From Mycoplasmopsis maculosa (GTDB lineage Bacteria > Bacillota_I > Bacilli_A > Mycoplasmatales > Metamycoplasmataceae), in assembly GCF_900660665.1 (NCBI RefSeq), contig NZ_LR215037.1, positions 744,001-808,000 on the forward strand: a DNA stretch of 64,000 bases. Reading direction: 5' to 3'. The first letter of the stretch is position 1. Each line of letters starts with the position of its first letter. The notes under the pieces were generated by a model that was not told the DNA's origin, made no database searches, and saw only the letters and a program-made list of their open reading frames with translations. A program made the position numbers and the translations under genes. Below are positions 30,984 through 40,274 of the stretch, piece after piece.

Positions 30984-30992
30984 ATAAAAAGT

Positions 30993-32321
30993 TTATCTAT
31001 AACCTCTATATAATGTTCTAGATGAATATACAAAAAATAAAGAAAACAATATAAAAGATAAATCAAAAATCATAAATATAAGCATATAATTGTATTTAAA
31101 AATACTTAAATTTTCTAAAACCCCTATTTTATAGATTAATATATTAAAAATTAAAGCAAAAATTCACATTGAAATATATAAAAGTCATCCAATAATTATT
31201 TTTCTAATATTGTTGTCATCTTTATTTTTATATATATATTCAGCCTCATTAATGAAAACTTTTATTTTTGAATTAGTTATTTTTGACAAAATACTATCAA
31301 TTTTTAATTGCTGTGTATTATTAATATTTATCATTATTTTTTTAATATTAAGCTGTTTTAAAAGCTTATTGGTAAAATCTAAAGTATCTAAACTTTTAAA
31401 ATATTTTGTTCATTTTATATATAAAAAAGGTAAGACAATTAATGGTGATAAAATTATTCCTAGTAAATAAACAATATATTTTAAATTATATTTATTAAAA
31501 ATAACTCAAATTAATAAAAATGATACACCAATAGAAATTATTAAAAAAGGTATAAGAAAATATTTTAATATGTTTCTAATTGTCAATATTCTAAAATATT
31601 TTTCTTTAATATTATCTAAATTGTTTAATAAAGAAAAAATATAATTTTCATCATTTAATTCAATTTTTAAATAATTTTTGTCAATTTGTCAATTTGTATT
31701 TTTATTATTATTGATATATTTATCATAAAATATAGGCTTTTTTCAATATATAAAACTCAATAAGTTAATTGAGAGAATGAGTAATGAATTACTAAGAAAT
31801 ATAATGAAAACATCATTTTTGTTTAATTCATTATTTATTATTAAAAAGTACGTGAAAGTCAGTGAAATAGAATTAAACAATCAATTAACTAATATTATTG
31901 ATATCAATCTTTTTATGGAAGTTATTTTATACTTTAAGTTATTTTCATTTAATTGTTCGTCTTTATAAGGCAAATTAGGCTTTATTTTAATCATTTTCAT
32001 TCATCTATTTATTTTTGTTATTGTATTTTTATCACAAACAAAGTCATATTTATAATTAACATATTTTAAATACACGTGTAAACTATTAAAAACAATTATA
32101 AAAATTGATAACCCTAAAAAATAAAACATTGTTGGCAGTATACCTATTTTGTCTATTCCGATATATAGCGTCATAAAAATCGAAACAAATAAAATTGGTA
32201 AGACAAAAATAAAAGAAAATAAAATTCATCATAATGAGCTTTTTAATGCTATTTTTCTCTTATTAGAATTATAATAAAGTTTTAATTGATTTGCAAGTTC
32301 TTTATCATTGTAAGTTTTCAT
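30993..32321 (-). CDS. Hypothetical polytopic membrane protein (442 aa)
   Basis: 442 residues with about ten TGA-encoded Trp, which is why the frame is hidden under the standard code. It starts MKTYNDKELANQLKLYYN with GGGAG upstream, then alternates hydrophobic pairs and Lys/Asn-rich segments: roughly eight membrane helices in four pairs (~30-75, ~140-200, ~260-310, ~375-430). The C-terminus ends in a short basic tail. No family is recognised. It is monocistronic, ending at the bidirectional terminator and starting back-to-back with ftsY. Confidence 0.8.
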
Positions 32322-32417
32322 TTATTCTCCCTAATAATATTTTAATATTTAGTTTATTAAATTATAATTTAATAATAAATGTAACAAAATTTAATAAATA
32401 AAATAAAGGAAGCAATT

Positions 32418-33476
32418 ATGGGTTTTTTTAGTTATTTAAAAGAAAAAATATTTGGAAAAAAGAAATCAAAAGAAGAAAAGATAGCAATTAAAGAAGCAGA
32501 ATTAGAAAAAAAATCTGAAGAAGAATTATTAATATCAAAAAAACTAGAAAAATATTCTGCTGGTTTAAATAAGTCTAGCTCATTTGGTTCAAAAATTTTA
32601 AATCTCCATAATAAATATAAAGAAATAGATGAAAATTATTTTGATGAATTAGAAGAAATATTAATTATGAGTGATATAAATGCAAAATTAGTTTATGCAA
32701 TAATATCACATTTAAAAAATGAAACAAGAATTAGAAATTTATCTTCAACTTCAGATTTATCTGAATTGATTGCAGATCAACTTTTTGTTATTTACACTAA
32801 TAAAAGTATAGTTGATACAACTTTAAATTTCGAGAATGATAGATTAAATATTTTTATTTTTATAGGTGTAAATGGATCTGGAAAAACAACAAGTATTGCT
32901 AAAATTGCAAATAAATTTATAAAACAAGGAAAAAAAGTATTAATAGCTGCTGCTGATACATTTAGAGCTGGGGCTGTAAGTCAATTAGAGGTTTGAGCAA
33001 ATAGAGTAGGAGCTGAAATAGTTAAACCTATTAAAGAAGGTGCTGATCCAGCAAGCGTTGTTTACAGCGCTTTAGATAAAGCTAAAAACGAGAATTATGA
33101 TTTACTTTTAATTGATACAGCAGGAAGATTGCAAAATAAAGTAAATTTAATGAAGGAACTTGAAAAAATATATTCAATTATTAAAAAGACAGATGAAGAT
33201 TCACCGCATGAATGTTTATTAGTTCTTGATGCGACAACAGGGCAAAATGGTATCAGTCAAGCAAAAGCTTTTAGTGAAGTTTCAAAACCAACAGGTATAA
33301 TTCTTACAAAAATGGATGGAACTTCTAAAGGTGGTATTGTTTTAAGTATAAAAGATGAATTTGACTTAAATGTTAAGTTTATAGGGTTAGGCGAACAAGT
33401 TGATGATCTAGAAGAATTTGATTTAGAAAGTTTTATATATCAATTAACAAAAGAATTAATGGATAAAAATGAATAA
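32418..33476 (+). CDS. ftsY: Signal recognition particle receptor FtsY
   Basis: 352 residues. A short charged N-terminal A region, then the NG domain: G1 GVNGSGKTTS at ~151-160, DTFRAGAVSQLE (G2), DTAGR (G3, ~233-237), TKMDGTSKGG (G4, ~292-301) and GLGEQVDDL (G5). It is the membrane receptor for the Ffh-4.5S RNA particle. A TATAAT at 32363-32368 and AAAGGA before the ATG give its promoter and ribosome binding site. The end overlaps ylxM by eight bases, the conserved arrangement. Confidence 0.97.
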
Positions 33477-33702
33477 AGATATAAAAAATGTTGAAAATAT
33501 TGAATATTTATGTAATTTGTTTGAAAAGTATAATAGTTTTTTAACGCAAGTTCAAATCCAAGCATTTAAATTATATTTTTTTGAAAATCTTTCATATTCT
33601 GAAATAGCTCAGGTAACGGCTACAACAAGAAGTGCCGCTTATGATAGTGTTAATAAAGCAATAAAAAATCTTTTAAAAATATCTAATAAAATAAATGATT
33701 AA
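33469..33702 (+). CDS. ylxM: YlxM-like helix-turn-helix protein (UPF0122)
   Basis: 77 residues with a sigma-70 region 4-like helix-turn-helix: QIQAFKLYFFENLSYSEIAQ, then TTRSAAYDSVNKAIKNL. Family members sit between or next to ftsY and ffh, and are thought to modulate the signal recognition particle pathway. Here it overlaps the ftsY stop by eight bases, which supports the call. It is somewhat shorter than the ~105-residue Bacillus protein. Confidence 0.9.
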   Translation: MNKDIKNVENIEYLCNLFEKYNSFLTQVQIQAFKLYFFENLSYSEIAQVTATTRSAAYDSVNKAIKNLLKISNKIND

Positions 33703-33705
33703 TTT

Positions 33706-33732
33706 AAAACACGAGTTATTCGTGTTTTTTTA
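33706..33732 (+). terminator. Terminator of ftsY-ylxM
   Basis: Stem AAAACACGA / TCGTGTTTT with a five-base loop and a T-run, four bases after the ylxM stop. Confidence 0.85.
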
Positions 33733-34085
33733 TAATAAAAACACGCATTTAAGCGTGTCTAATTTATATAGTTATTTTAATAAAATGTTTTGTTAATGGT
33801 TGTATGCTAATATTTTATACAACCTAATTAGCAAATAAAAATAAAATTTATGAATAAATTAATTTGCTAAAAAAATGAATTTGTAAAATAAGAGTGAGAG
33901 AGATTTTTACAAAATAAATATAATTTTTGAGTTGAATATATCTTTTTTTCAGCCTAAAAACAGAAATTAATTTTTAGGCTTAATTATTATATACATTAAA
34001 AAAAATAAACAATCAAAAAAAATTATTTTTTTTAAAAAAAGACGGTTTTTATCTTAAAAATATATAAAAAAATAACTTTTTGTTA
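33733..34085. repeat. Hairpin-dense non-coding stretch
   Basis: No gene is visible. Five further inverted repeats follow one another: ACACGC/GCGTGT (33741-33758), GGTTGTAT/ATACAACC (33798-33824), TTAGCAAAT/ATTTGCTAA (33828-33870), TTTGTAAAA/TTTTACAAA (33880-33913) and AGCCTAAAAA/TTTTTAGGCT (33951-33980). The last ~100 bases are nearly pure A/T. An uncharacterised structured RNA or a decayed element are both possible; I see no match to a known RNA family. Confidence 0.6.
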
Positions 34086-34172
34086 TTTGCCACATTGTAA
34101 TTTACATCTTGACACCCTTTTTTAATTTTTGCATAAAAAAGGGTGTCAAGATGTAAATTACAATGTGGCAAA
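34086..34172. repeat. Perfect 39-bp palindrome with nine-base loop
   Basis: Bases 34086-34124 and 34134-34172 are exact reverse complements, separated by nine bases. Each arm contains TTGACA followed by CCC and six Ts. It is far longer than needed for a terminator and would form a very stable cruciform or RNA hairpin. It lies downstream of both convergent transcription units (ftsY-ylxM and dnaE-exonuclease). Confidence 0.9.
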
Positions 34173-34190
34173 GATTCGCGAAGAATCTTT
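34170..34190. terminator. Small hairpin after the exonuclease gene
   Basis: AAAGATTC / GAATCTTT with a five-base loop, ending two bases from the stop of the exonuclease gene and followed on the plus strand by a T-run. It may terminate rightward transcription that escapes the earlier hairpins. Confidence 0.55.
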
Positions 34191-34191
34191 T

Positions 34192-35088
34192 TTATTTGTC
34201 GTCTATAATTTTTTTTAAATTTTCTGCTGCAAGATTCAATCCAAACTTTTTAAATATATTAAAAGAATTTTGAATATTTATATTTACTGCATAAAAATCA
34301 ATATCATTATTCATTTCAACGTTTTTATTAAGAATTGCTAATTTTTTACAAAAGAATGCATTTTCTTTATCATTTAAAAGATATTCAACGGTTTTACCTT
34401 TTAATTTTCCTATATTATTATAAATTTCTTCTAAAGTATTAAATTCGTTTAAAAGAGAAATAGCTTTTTTTTCTCCTATTCCATTTACACCTTTTAAGTT
34501 ATCACTACTATCTCCAGCTAATCCTTTATAATCAGGTATTTGAAAAGGGTTAATATTGTAGTTTTCAAAAAAGTTTTTCAATGTATCTAATTCATAATAA
34601 GTAAAATTATTTTTATCTTTTAAAACTTTTATTATCGAAGTATTTTCATTTACTAATTGAAGTAAATCTTTATCCTTAGAAAAAATCAAATTATCAAATT
34701 CCTTGTTTTTTGTTGCTAATGTAGCTATTAAATCATCAGCCTCATCTCCGACTTTTTCAAATCATTTAACATTCATAGAAGTTAAGATTTCTTTAATTAT
34801 TTCAAATTGTTCAAATATTATTTCTGGAGCTTTATTTCTCCCTGATTTATATTCATTAAACAACTCATGTCTTTTAGTTTTTCCATGAGCATCAAAAGCC
34901 ACAAATAAATGACTCGGCTTAAAATATTTTAAAACTTTAAAAAAAGTTTGCAAAAATATATGAACTCCATTAGCGGATCTTCCATCAGGACTTCTTAATA
35001 AATTATTTGGAAATTTAGAATTATACGAAGCATAAAAAGATTGAAACATTAAATAATTTCCATCTATTAATAAAAATTTTTTGCTCAT
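34192..35088 (-). CDS. Stand-alone 5'-3' exonuclease (PolA N-terminal domain type)
   Basis: 298 residues, one TGA read as Trp. It has the structure-specific nuclease fold: LIDGNYLMFQSFYA at the start, FVAFDAHGKTKRHELFNEYKSGR at ~62-84, GDEADDLIATLA at ~114-125, IFSKDKDLLQLV, and DYKGLAGDSSDNLKGVNGIGEKKA with the H2TH region near 190-213. It corresponds to the N-terminal domain of DNA polymerase I without the polymerase, as is usual in mycoplasmas, and would remove RNA primers and flaps. It starts one base after the dnaE stop. Confidence 0.93.
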
Positions 35089-35089
35089 A

Positions 35090-38014
35090 TTATATTACCT
35101 TTCAAGATTCTATATGTAATTTTCCGCTTTTTGAATTAACTGTAATTTCTATTAAAACCCCTTTTCTTATTTGCGGGTTATAAGTAGCTTTATTTTTGTT
35201 AATGTAAAAAGTATGAGAAATGCTTGAATCTTGTACGTTTAAAACATTAAACTCTCTGCTTTTTAATTCCTTATATTCTAATACTTCTACAACTGTTTTA
35301 TAAATTCCATCTATTTTATAAAAATCTTTTAATCTATATTTATATGATTTTTCATATGCTGAAGTTAGTGAAATATTATATGCTCTACCTAGCGTTTCAA
35401 TCTCATTTTTTCTTTCTATATCTAGTTGTTCATTAATATTTATATAATTTTCATCATTAGAAATATTTATAATTACATTTTTATATTGCTCAATGTTTAA
35501 ATTATTAAGCGCTTCAATATAGCTTTTATATTTTTTGGTTAAAACCTTAAATTCGTTTTCCACAAAATCATTCACCTTTAAAATAAAATTTTGCGATCCA
35601 AATTTTCTAAAAGCGCTAGCTTTAATTAAAATTGAAAGAGCAGCATTTTTGATTCCACTATATTTTAGCCTTAAAAGTAATAAAATAATATTTTCATTTT
35701 TAAATAAACCGTTATTTTTTATTTCTTCATTTATTTTACTTATGCTTTCGTTACCAAACCCTTTTATCATATTAAAAGGTAAGTAAATATCTCCATCAAT
35801 TACATTAGCATTACTTGAAAAATTCGTTATTTCTGGAGAATATACACTAAAGTTTAAGTTTTTCAATTCTTCAACATATTCATAAATTTTTTCTTGATCA
35901 CCATATGAATTAGAAATTAAAGCTGCAAAATAAACTTGTGGATATCTAGCTTTGTAATAAGCCATCTTCATTGTTAAATAAGCATAAGAAACTGCATGAG
36001 ATTTATTAAATCCATACAATGCAAATTTCTCGATTTTATCATATATTTCATTTAAAATTTTTCCATCTATGCCATTTTTAATGCCACCATTGAAAAATTT
36101 TTCACGATATTTAAATAAGTCATTTTCATTTTTTTTACTAATAGCTTTCCTTAAAAGATCAGCTTCTGAAAAAGACATATTTGCAATTTTTTGAGCAATT
36201 TGCATAATTTGTTCTTGATAAATTATTATTCCATAAGTTTCTTTTAAAATATCGTCATATAAAGGATGTATTTTTTCAATTAGTTTAGGATTTTTTCTAT
36301 TTTCTGAATAAATAGAAATATAATCTTTTGGACCTGGTCTATATAAAGAAATTATTGCGTATAAGTCTTCAAATGAATTTATTCCAACTTTCTTGATCGT
36401 GCTTTTCATTCCTTTAGATTCTAGTTGAAATAATCCTTCAGTAAGCCCTCTATTTAAAAAGTTTATAGCTAATGGGTCTTGCAACTCTAATTCATTTTTA
36501 TTAACTAAATCATCAAATAAAGAAACGCCTTTTATTTTTTCTTCCATATATTTAATTTCAGTAAGAGTTTTCAAACCAAGTAAATCAATTTTTAATAATC
36601 CAAAATCCTCAAGAAATTCCATAGGGATTTGAACTTGTTGAAAACCGAGAGAATTTTCAAAAACGGGCACATAATTGCTTATATCTTTATCGGAAATAAT
36701 AAATCCTGCAGCATGCATACCATATTGTCTAGGTAACCCTTGCATTTTTTTTGAATGTTTTAATAATTCAGGAAATTTATCAATTTCTGTTCTAAAAGCT
36801 AAGTTATTTTCATATTCTTCCTCTATTGTTTCATAATTTTTAAAGGTAAAAATAGATTTTGAAATTATGTTAATATCTTTTAAACTTATATTTAATATTC
36901 TACCAGCATCTCTAATGGCTTGTTTCATACCCATTGTTTGAAAAGTCGATATAAAAGCAGTTTTATTTATTCCATATTTATTTTTTAAATAGTTAAAAAT
37001 TTCATCTCTTTTATCATCTTGTATGTCAATATCAATATCTGGTCAAGAAATTTTTTGAATATTTAAAAACCTTTCAAATAAAAGACCAAATTTTAAAGGA
37101 TTAATTTGTGTTATACCTAATAAATAAGCAATTAATGACCCGGCAGCGCTTCCTCTTCCAGGCCCTATTGAAATATTATTATTTTTTGCGTACTCTACTA
37201 AGTCACTTATTATTAAAAAATAGTCAATAAAGTTAAGTTCAATTATTGTATTTAATTCTTCATTTACTCTATTTTCAAAAACATTTTCATATTTTCTTAA
37301 TTCTTCTTTGTGTTTTTTAAATCCATTCTTAATTTTTTCTAACAAAATATTTTTTTTATTTTCACCAAAAGAAGCCAAGTGCAATTCTTTTTTTGGGAAA
37401 ACAATATTTATATTATTAATGATTTCATTTATCCTATCAATAATAATTTTTGATAAAAAAATTTCGTCAAAATAATTATGATAACTAGTTGTTATTTCAT
37501 TATTACCTAATTTTTGAATTAAATTTAATGTGTCATTGTCCTCTAAATTCATAAGTTTGTTTTCTTTAATAAAAACTGCATTAGGTATATTTTCATCACT
37601 GCTAGAAACAAAATAATTTGAACTTTTTATATCATTTTTTCCTGTTTTTGCATAGTACCCCAATCTAGGGTGATCTAAAATATAGATATTTTCATCAAGA
37701 ATGTCATCAATTTCTAAATCGTGTTTGCTCTTTTTTAAAAGTAATAAATTTAGTTTTTTAAAACCATCATAATTTTTAGCTAGTAATATAAATCTATATG
37801 AGGAAACATCTAAATCAACCCCAATAATTGGCTTCATATTATTTTTTTGGCATTCTTTCAAAAATAGTCCTAAAGCAAACATATTATTGTGGTCTGTTAA
37901 AGCTACTGAGTTTAATCCGTTCTTTTTGCTTAAAGAAACTAATTCTTCTACTTTGATTAGTGAATCTAAAAAAGAGTATTCGGTTGTATTGTAAAGATTA
38001 ATAAATTTATTCAT
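35090..38014 (-). CDS. dnaE: DNA polymerase III alpha subunit, DnaE type
   Basis: 974 residues after two TGA(Trp) codons. The PHP domain leads (~1-190), followed by palm, thumb and fingers: GPGRGSAAGSLIAYLLG at ~288-304, the catalytic PDIDIDI at ~325-331 and the third acidic residue in KIDLLGLKTL near 473; YRPGP and FNKSHAVSYAYL further on; a helix-hairpin-helix and OB-fold at the end. The first PHP motif, normally H-x-H, reads NLYNTT, so metal binding there is probably lost. Mycoplasmas also encode PolC, and DnaE is thought to extend primers. No Shine-Dalgarno; TACAAT ends 8 bases before the ATG. Confidence 0.95.
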
Positions 38015-38064
38015 ATATAACTATTGTATTTTTTTATTTATGAAAATTAAGCAAATAAAATAAA

Positions 38065-38084
38065 AATTAGCATACGCTAATTAG
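38065..38084 (-). terminator. Short hairpin after the leucine-rich lipoprotein gene
   Basis: ATTAGC-atac-GCTAAT; on the minus strand it lies just past the lipoprotein stop and is followed by a T-rich tract. A weak but plausible terminator. Confidence 0.45.
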
Positions 38085-38087
38085 TTA

Positions 38088-38822
38088 TTATATTTGCTTA
38101 AATTCAATTATTGCATTTGTTTTTGTTCTTCAATCATTATTAGGGTTGCTATTTTCAAATGATAATTGGTTTATATTTATAAACTTAATTTTAGCATTTT
38201 CATTTAATGACTCGAAAGCAGTTGAAGAAATTGAAAATTCAGGTGATTTATCTTTACCATCTGTTGATGTAGTTTTATTTATAAAAGAAATAGTTAATTC
38301 TGAATTATTAGAATTTTGGAATGCATTATCACCTATAATTGTAGTTTTTTCAGAAAAAATAACATTGCTTAATTTAGGTGTGTTAAAAAAAGTTTTTGTA
38401 GGAATAATAACAATATTTGAATCGCTTAAATCAACATTAGTTAAATTTTGCATATTTTCAAAAGCACTAGAACCTATAGATCTAATATTTTTACCTAATT
38501 TTAATGTTTTTATTTTTGAACCGCTAAAAGCATTTTTTTGTATTGAAACAACATTTAAATCATTTATTTTATCTGGAATTATTAACTCTGATTCATTATT
38601 AATAAATTTTTCTTCTTTTTTATTGTAAAAAGAAATACCAGTTATTATAATTTCTTTTAAAATTTGTTCTTCCCCTGTATCCTCATTAACAATTTTTGTA
38701 TCGATTGTTTCGTAATATAAGCCACTCTTTTCATCATATGTTTCAACAGTAGAACAACTTAAACTTATAACAGGTAGTAAAATAGATGTTGAAAGTAAAG
38801 GAAATAATAATTTTTTCTTCAT
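38088..38822 (-). CDS. Lipoprotein with BspA-type leucine-rich repeats
   Basis: 244 residues including the 14 after a TGA-encoded Trp. Lipobox ISLSCS with Cys at ~23. Residues ~75-190 hold four to five BspA/LRR_5 repeats: VVSIQKNAFSGSKIKTLKLG, then IRSIGSSAFENMQNLTNVDL, then IVIIPTKTFFNTPKLSNVIF. Such repeats in surface proteins bind host matrix or other proteins. It is monocistronic, AGGAG near the ATG, and runs opposite to the rplJ operon. Its specific ligand is unknown. Confidence 0.88.
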
Positions 38823-38995
38823 TCTGACTCCTAAATATTTATTAAAAGTAATTAATTTAAATAATTATACAATATTTTTTTATTATTGTACTTTTATTAT
38901 AATATTACTAAAATACCTATAAATAAGTAATTTTAGTTATTAATTTTCTTTAAAAATTATTTAAAAATATTATTTTTATTTTAAAAAATCTAATA

Positions 38996-39001
38996 TATAA
39001 T
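38996..39001 (+). promoter_or_regulatory. -10 box of rplJ-rplL
   Basis: TATAAT about eight bases before the first paired segment of the L10 leader. The ~170 bases between this box and the lipoprotein start are AT-rich and hold no gene. Confidence 0.6.
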
Positions 39002-39009
39002 TTAGATGC

Positions 39010-39060
39010 AATACATAGAGACAGTAACTGCAAATGCTTAATTTGTTACCTAATGTATGA
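39010..39060 (+). promoter_or_regulatory. Ribosomal protein L10 leader (autoregulatory mRNA element)
   Basis: The 5' leader of rplJ folds with an outer stem ATACAT/ATGTAT and an inner stem GTAAC/GTTAC, separated by an asymmetric AGAGACA / CTA internal loop resembling a kink-turn, the L10-L12 binding element of Firmicute leaders. Excess L10 complex binding here would lower expression of the operon. Placement in a ~120-base leader directly upstream of rplJ supports this. Confidence 0.65.
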
Positions 39061-39127
39061 ATTTATTTCATCTACTTTATTGTTTCCGTATTGTAATTAA
39101 TTTAATCATACGAAAGGGGGATATTTT

Positions 39128-39640
39128 ATGCAATCATCACAAGTTAAAGAATCTGCAAACAGACTAGTTAAAAAAGAAACAGTTGTTGAAATTAAAGAAA
39201 AATTAGCTTCAGCAAAAGGTTTAGTTGTTGCTGAATACCGTGGTTTATCAGTTGCTGAATTAACAAAATTAAGAGTTTTAGCAAAAGAAAACGGTGTAGA
39301 AATTAAAGTTTACAAAAATCGTATTTTTAAATTAGCTGCTAAAGAAGCAGGTTATGAACAATTAGAAGAACATTTAGTTGGTCCTAACTTATATGCATTT
39401 AGTAACCTTGAAGATAATGCTGCTGCAAAAATTTTAAGCAGTTTTGCAAAAGAACACAAAGCTTTAGTTTTTAAAGCTGGTATTTTTGAAAACAAAGTTA
39501 TTGATGCTAAAGGTGTGCAAGAAGTTGCTACTTTACCAAATTACGAAGAAGCACTTACAATTCTTGCTCGTTCACTTATGGCACCATTACAACAACTCTC
39601 TCTTTCATTAAAAATGTTTAGTGAAAAAGAAGAACAATAA
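39128..39640 (+). CDS. rplJ: 50S ribosomal protein L10
   Basis: 170 residues. The conserved N-terminal half includes LASAKGLVVAEYRGLSVAEL and VYKNRIFKLAAKE, which bind 23S rRNA; the C-terminal helix anchors L7/L12 dimers to form the ribosomal stalk. GAAAGGGGG precedes the ATG. It is co-transcribed with rplL 27 bases downstream, and carries an upstream autoregulatory leader. Confidence 0.97.
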   Translation: MQSSQVKESANRLVKKETVVEIKEKLASAKGLVVAEYRGLSVAELTKLRVLAKENGVEIKVYKNRIFKLAAKEAGYEQLEEHLVGPNLYAFSNLEDNAAAKILSSFAKEHKALVFKAGIFENKVIDAKGVQEVATLPNYEEALTILARSLMAPLQQLSLSLKMFSEKEEQ

Positions 39641-39667
39641 TAAATAAAATTTTGAAAGGAAAATATT

Positions 39668-40036
39668 ATGGCTAAATTAGACAAAGAATTATTTATTTCT
39701 TCATTAAAAGAAATGTCAATTAAAGAAGTTATGGAATTAGTTGAAGCAATGAAAGAAGAATTTGGTATTGACCCAACAGCTGTTGTTGCAGCTGCTGCAG
39801 CTCCTGCTGCTCAAGAAGAAGCTAAATCATCAGTATCAGTTATTATTTCTGCAGATAATGGTAAAAAATTAGCAATCGTTAAAGCTGTTAAAGAATTATT
39901 AAACTTAGAATTAATGAAAGCTAACGCTCTTGTTTCTGCTCTTCCTGCTACAGTTAAAGAAAACATTACACCTGCTGAAGCTGAAACAATTAAAGCAAAA
40001 TTAGTTGAAGCTGGTGCTACAGTTGAAATTAAATAA
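39668..40036 (+). CDS. rplL: 50S ribosomal protein L7/L12
   Basis: 122 residues: N-terminal dimerisation helices, an Ala-rich hinge (AAAAAPAAQEEA, ~41-52) and the globular C-terminal domain that recruits translation factors (KLAIVKAVKELLNLELMKA; VKAL is usual). AAAGGAAA precedes the start. A terminator follows. Confidence 0.97.
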   Translation: MAKLDKELFISSLKEMSIKEVMELVEAMKEEFGIDPTAVVAAAAAPAAQEEAKSSVSVIISADNGKKLAIVKAVKELLNLELMKANALVSALPATVKENITPAEAETIKAKLVEAGATVEIK

Positions 40037-40056
40037 TCTAAATAACTATAATTTAT

Positions 40057-40084
40057 AAGAGAGACATTACTGTCTCTTTTTATT
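40057..40084 (+). terminator. Terminator of rplJ-rplL
   Basis: Stem AGAGACA / TGTCTCT with flanking purines and a T-run. A second inverted repeat (TTTACTAAAAA / TTTTTAGTAAA, 40083-40119) follows directly and may back it up. Confidence 0.75.
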
Positions 40085-40201
40085 TACTAAAAAAGCTTTT
40101 TTATAGTCTTTTTAGTAAATAAAAATAAAATAAATTTTTAGTCTTTAAAAAAGTAAAAATAAATATTTTTAAATATTTCTTTTGTAAAATAACTTCCATG
40201 G

Positions 40202-40238
40202 TAAAATTTGTATATAAGTACTTATTGTAAAATAAGTA
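40202..40238 (+). promoter_or_regulatory. rpoB promoter region with 5' hairpin
   Basis: TAAAAT (40202) or TATATA (40211) are possible -10 boxes. A perfect TACTTATT-gtaa-AATAAGTA hairpin (40219-40238) follows at or near the expected mRNA 5' end, similar in placement to the hairpin before the P48 gene. Confidence 0.45.
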
Positions 40239-40274
40239 TTAATTTTATTATTAAATAAATTTTAGGGAGCAAGC

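Noticed and set aside
34086-34172. Long palindrome as an insertion-sequence end or CRISPR repeat
   Set aside because: No transposase or remnant lies nearby and there is only one copy in the window; no regularly spaced repeats exist anywhere.
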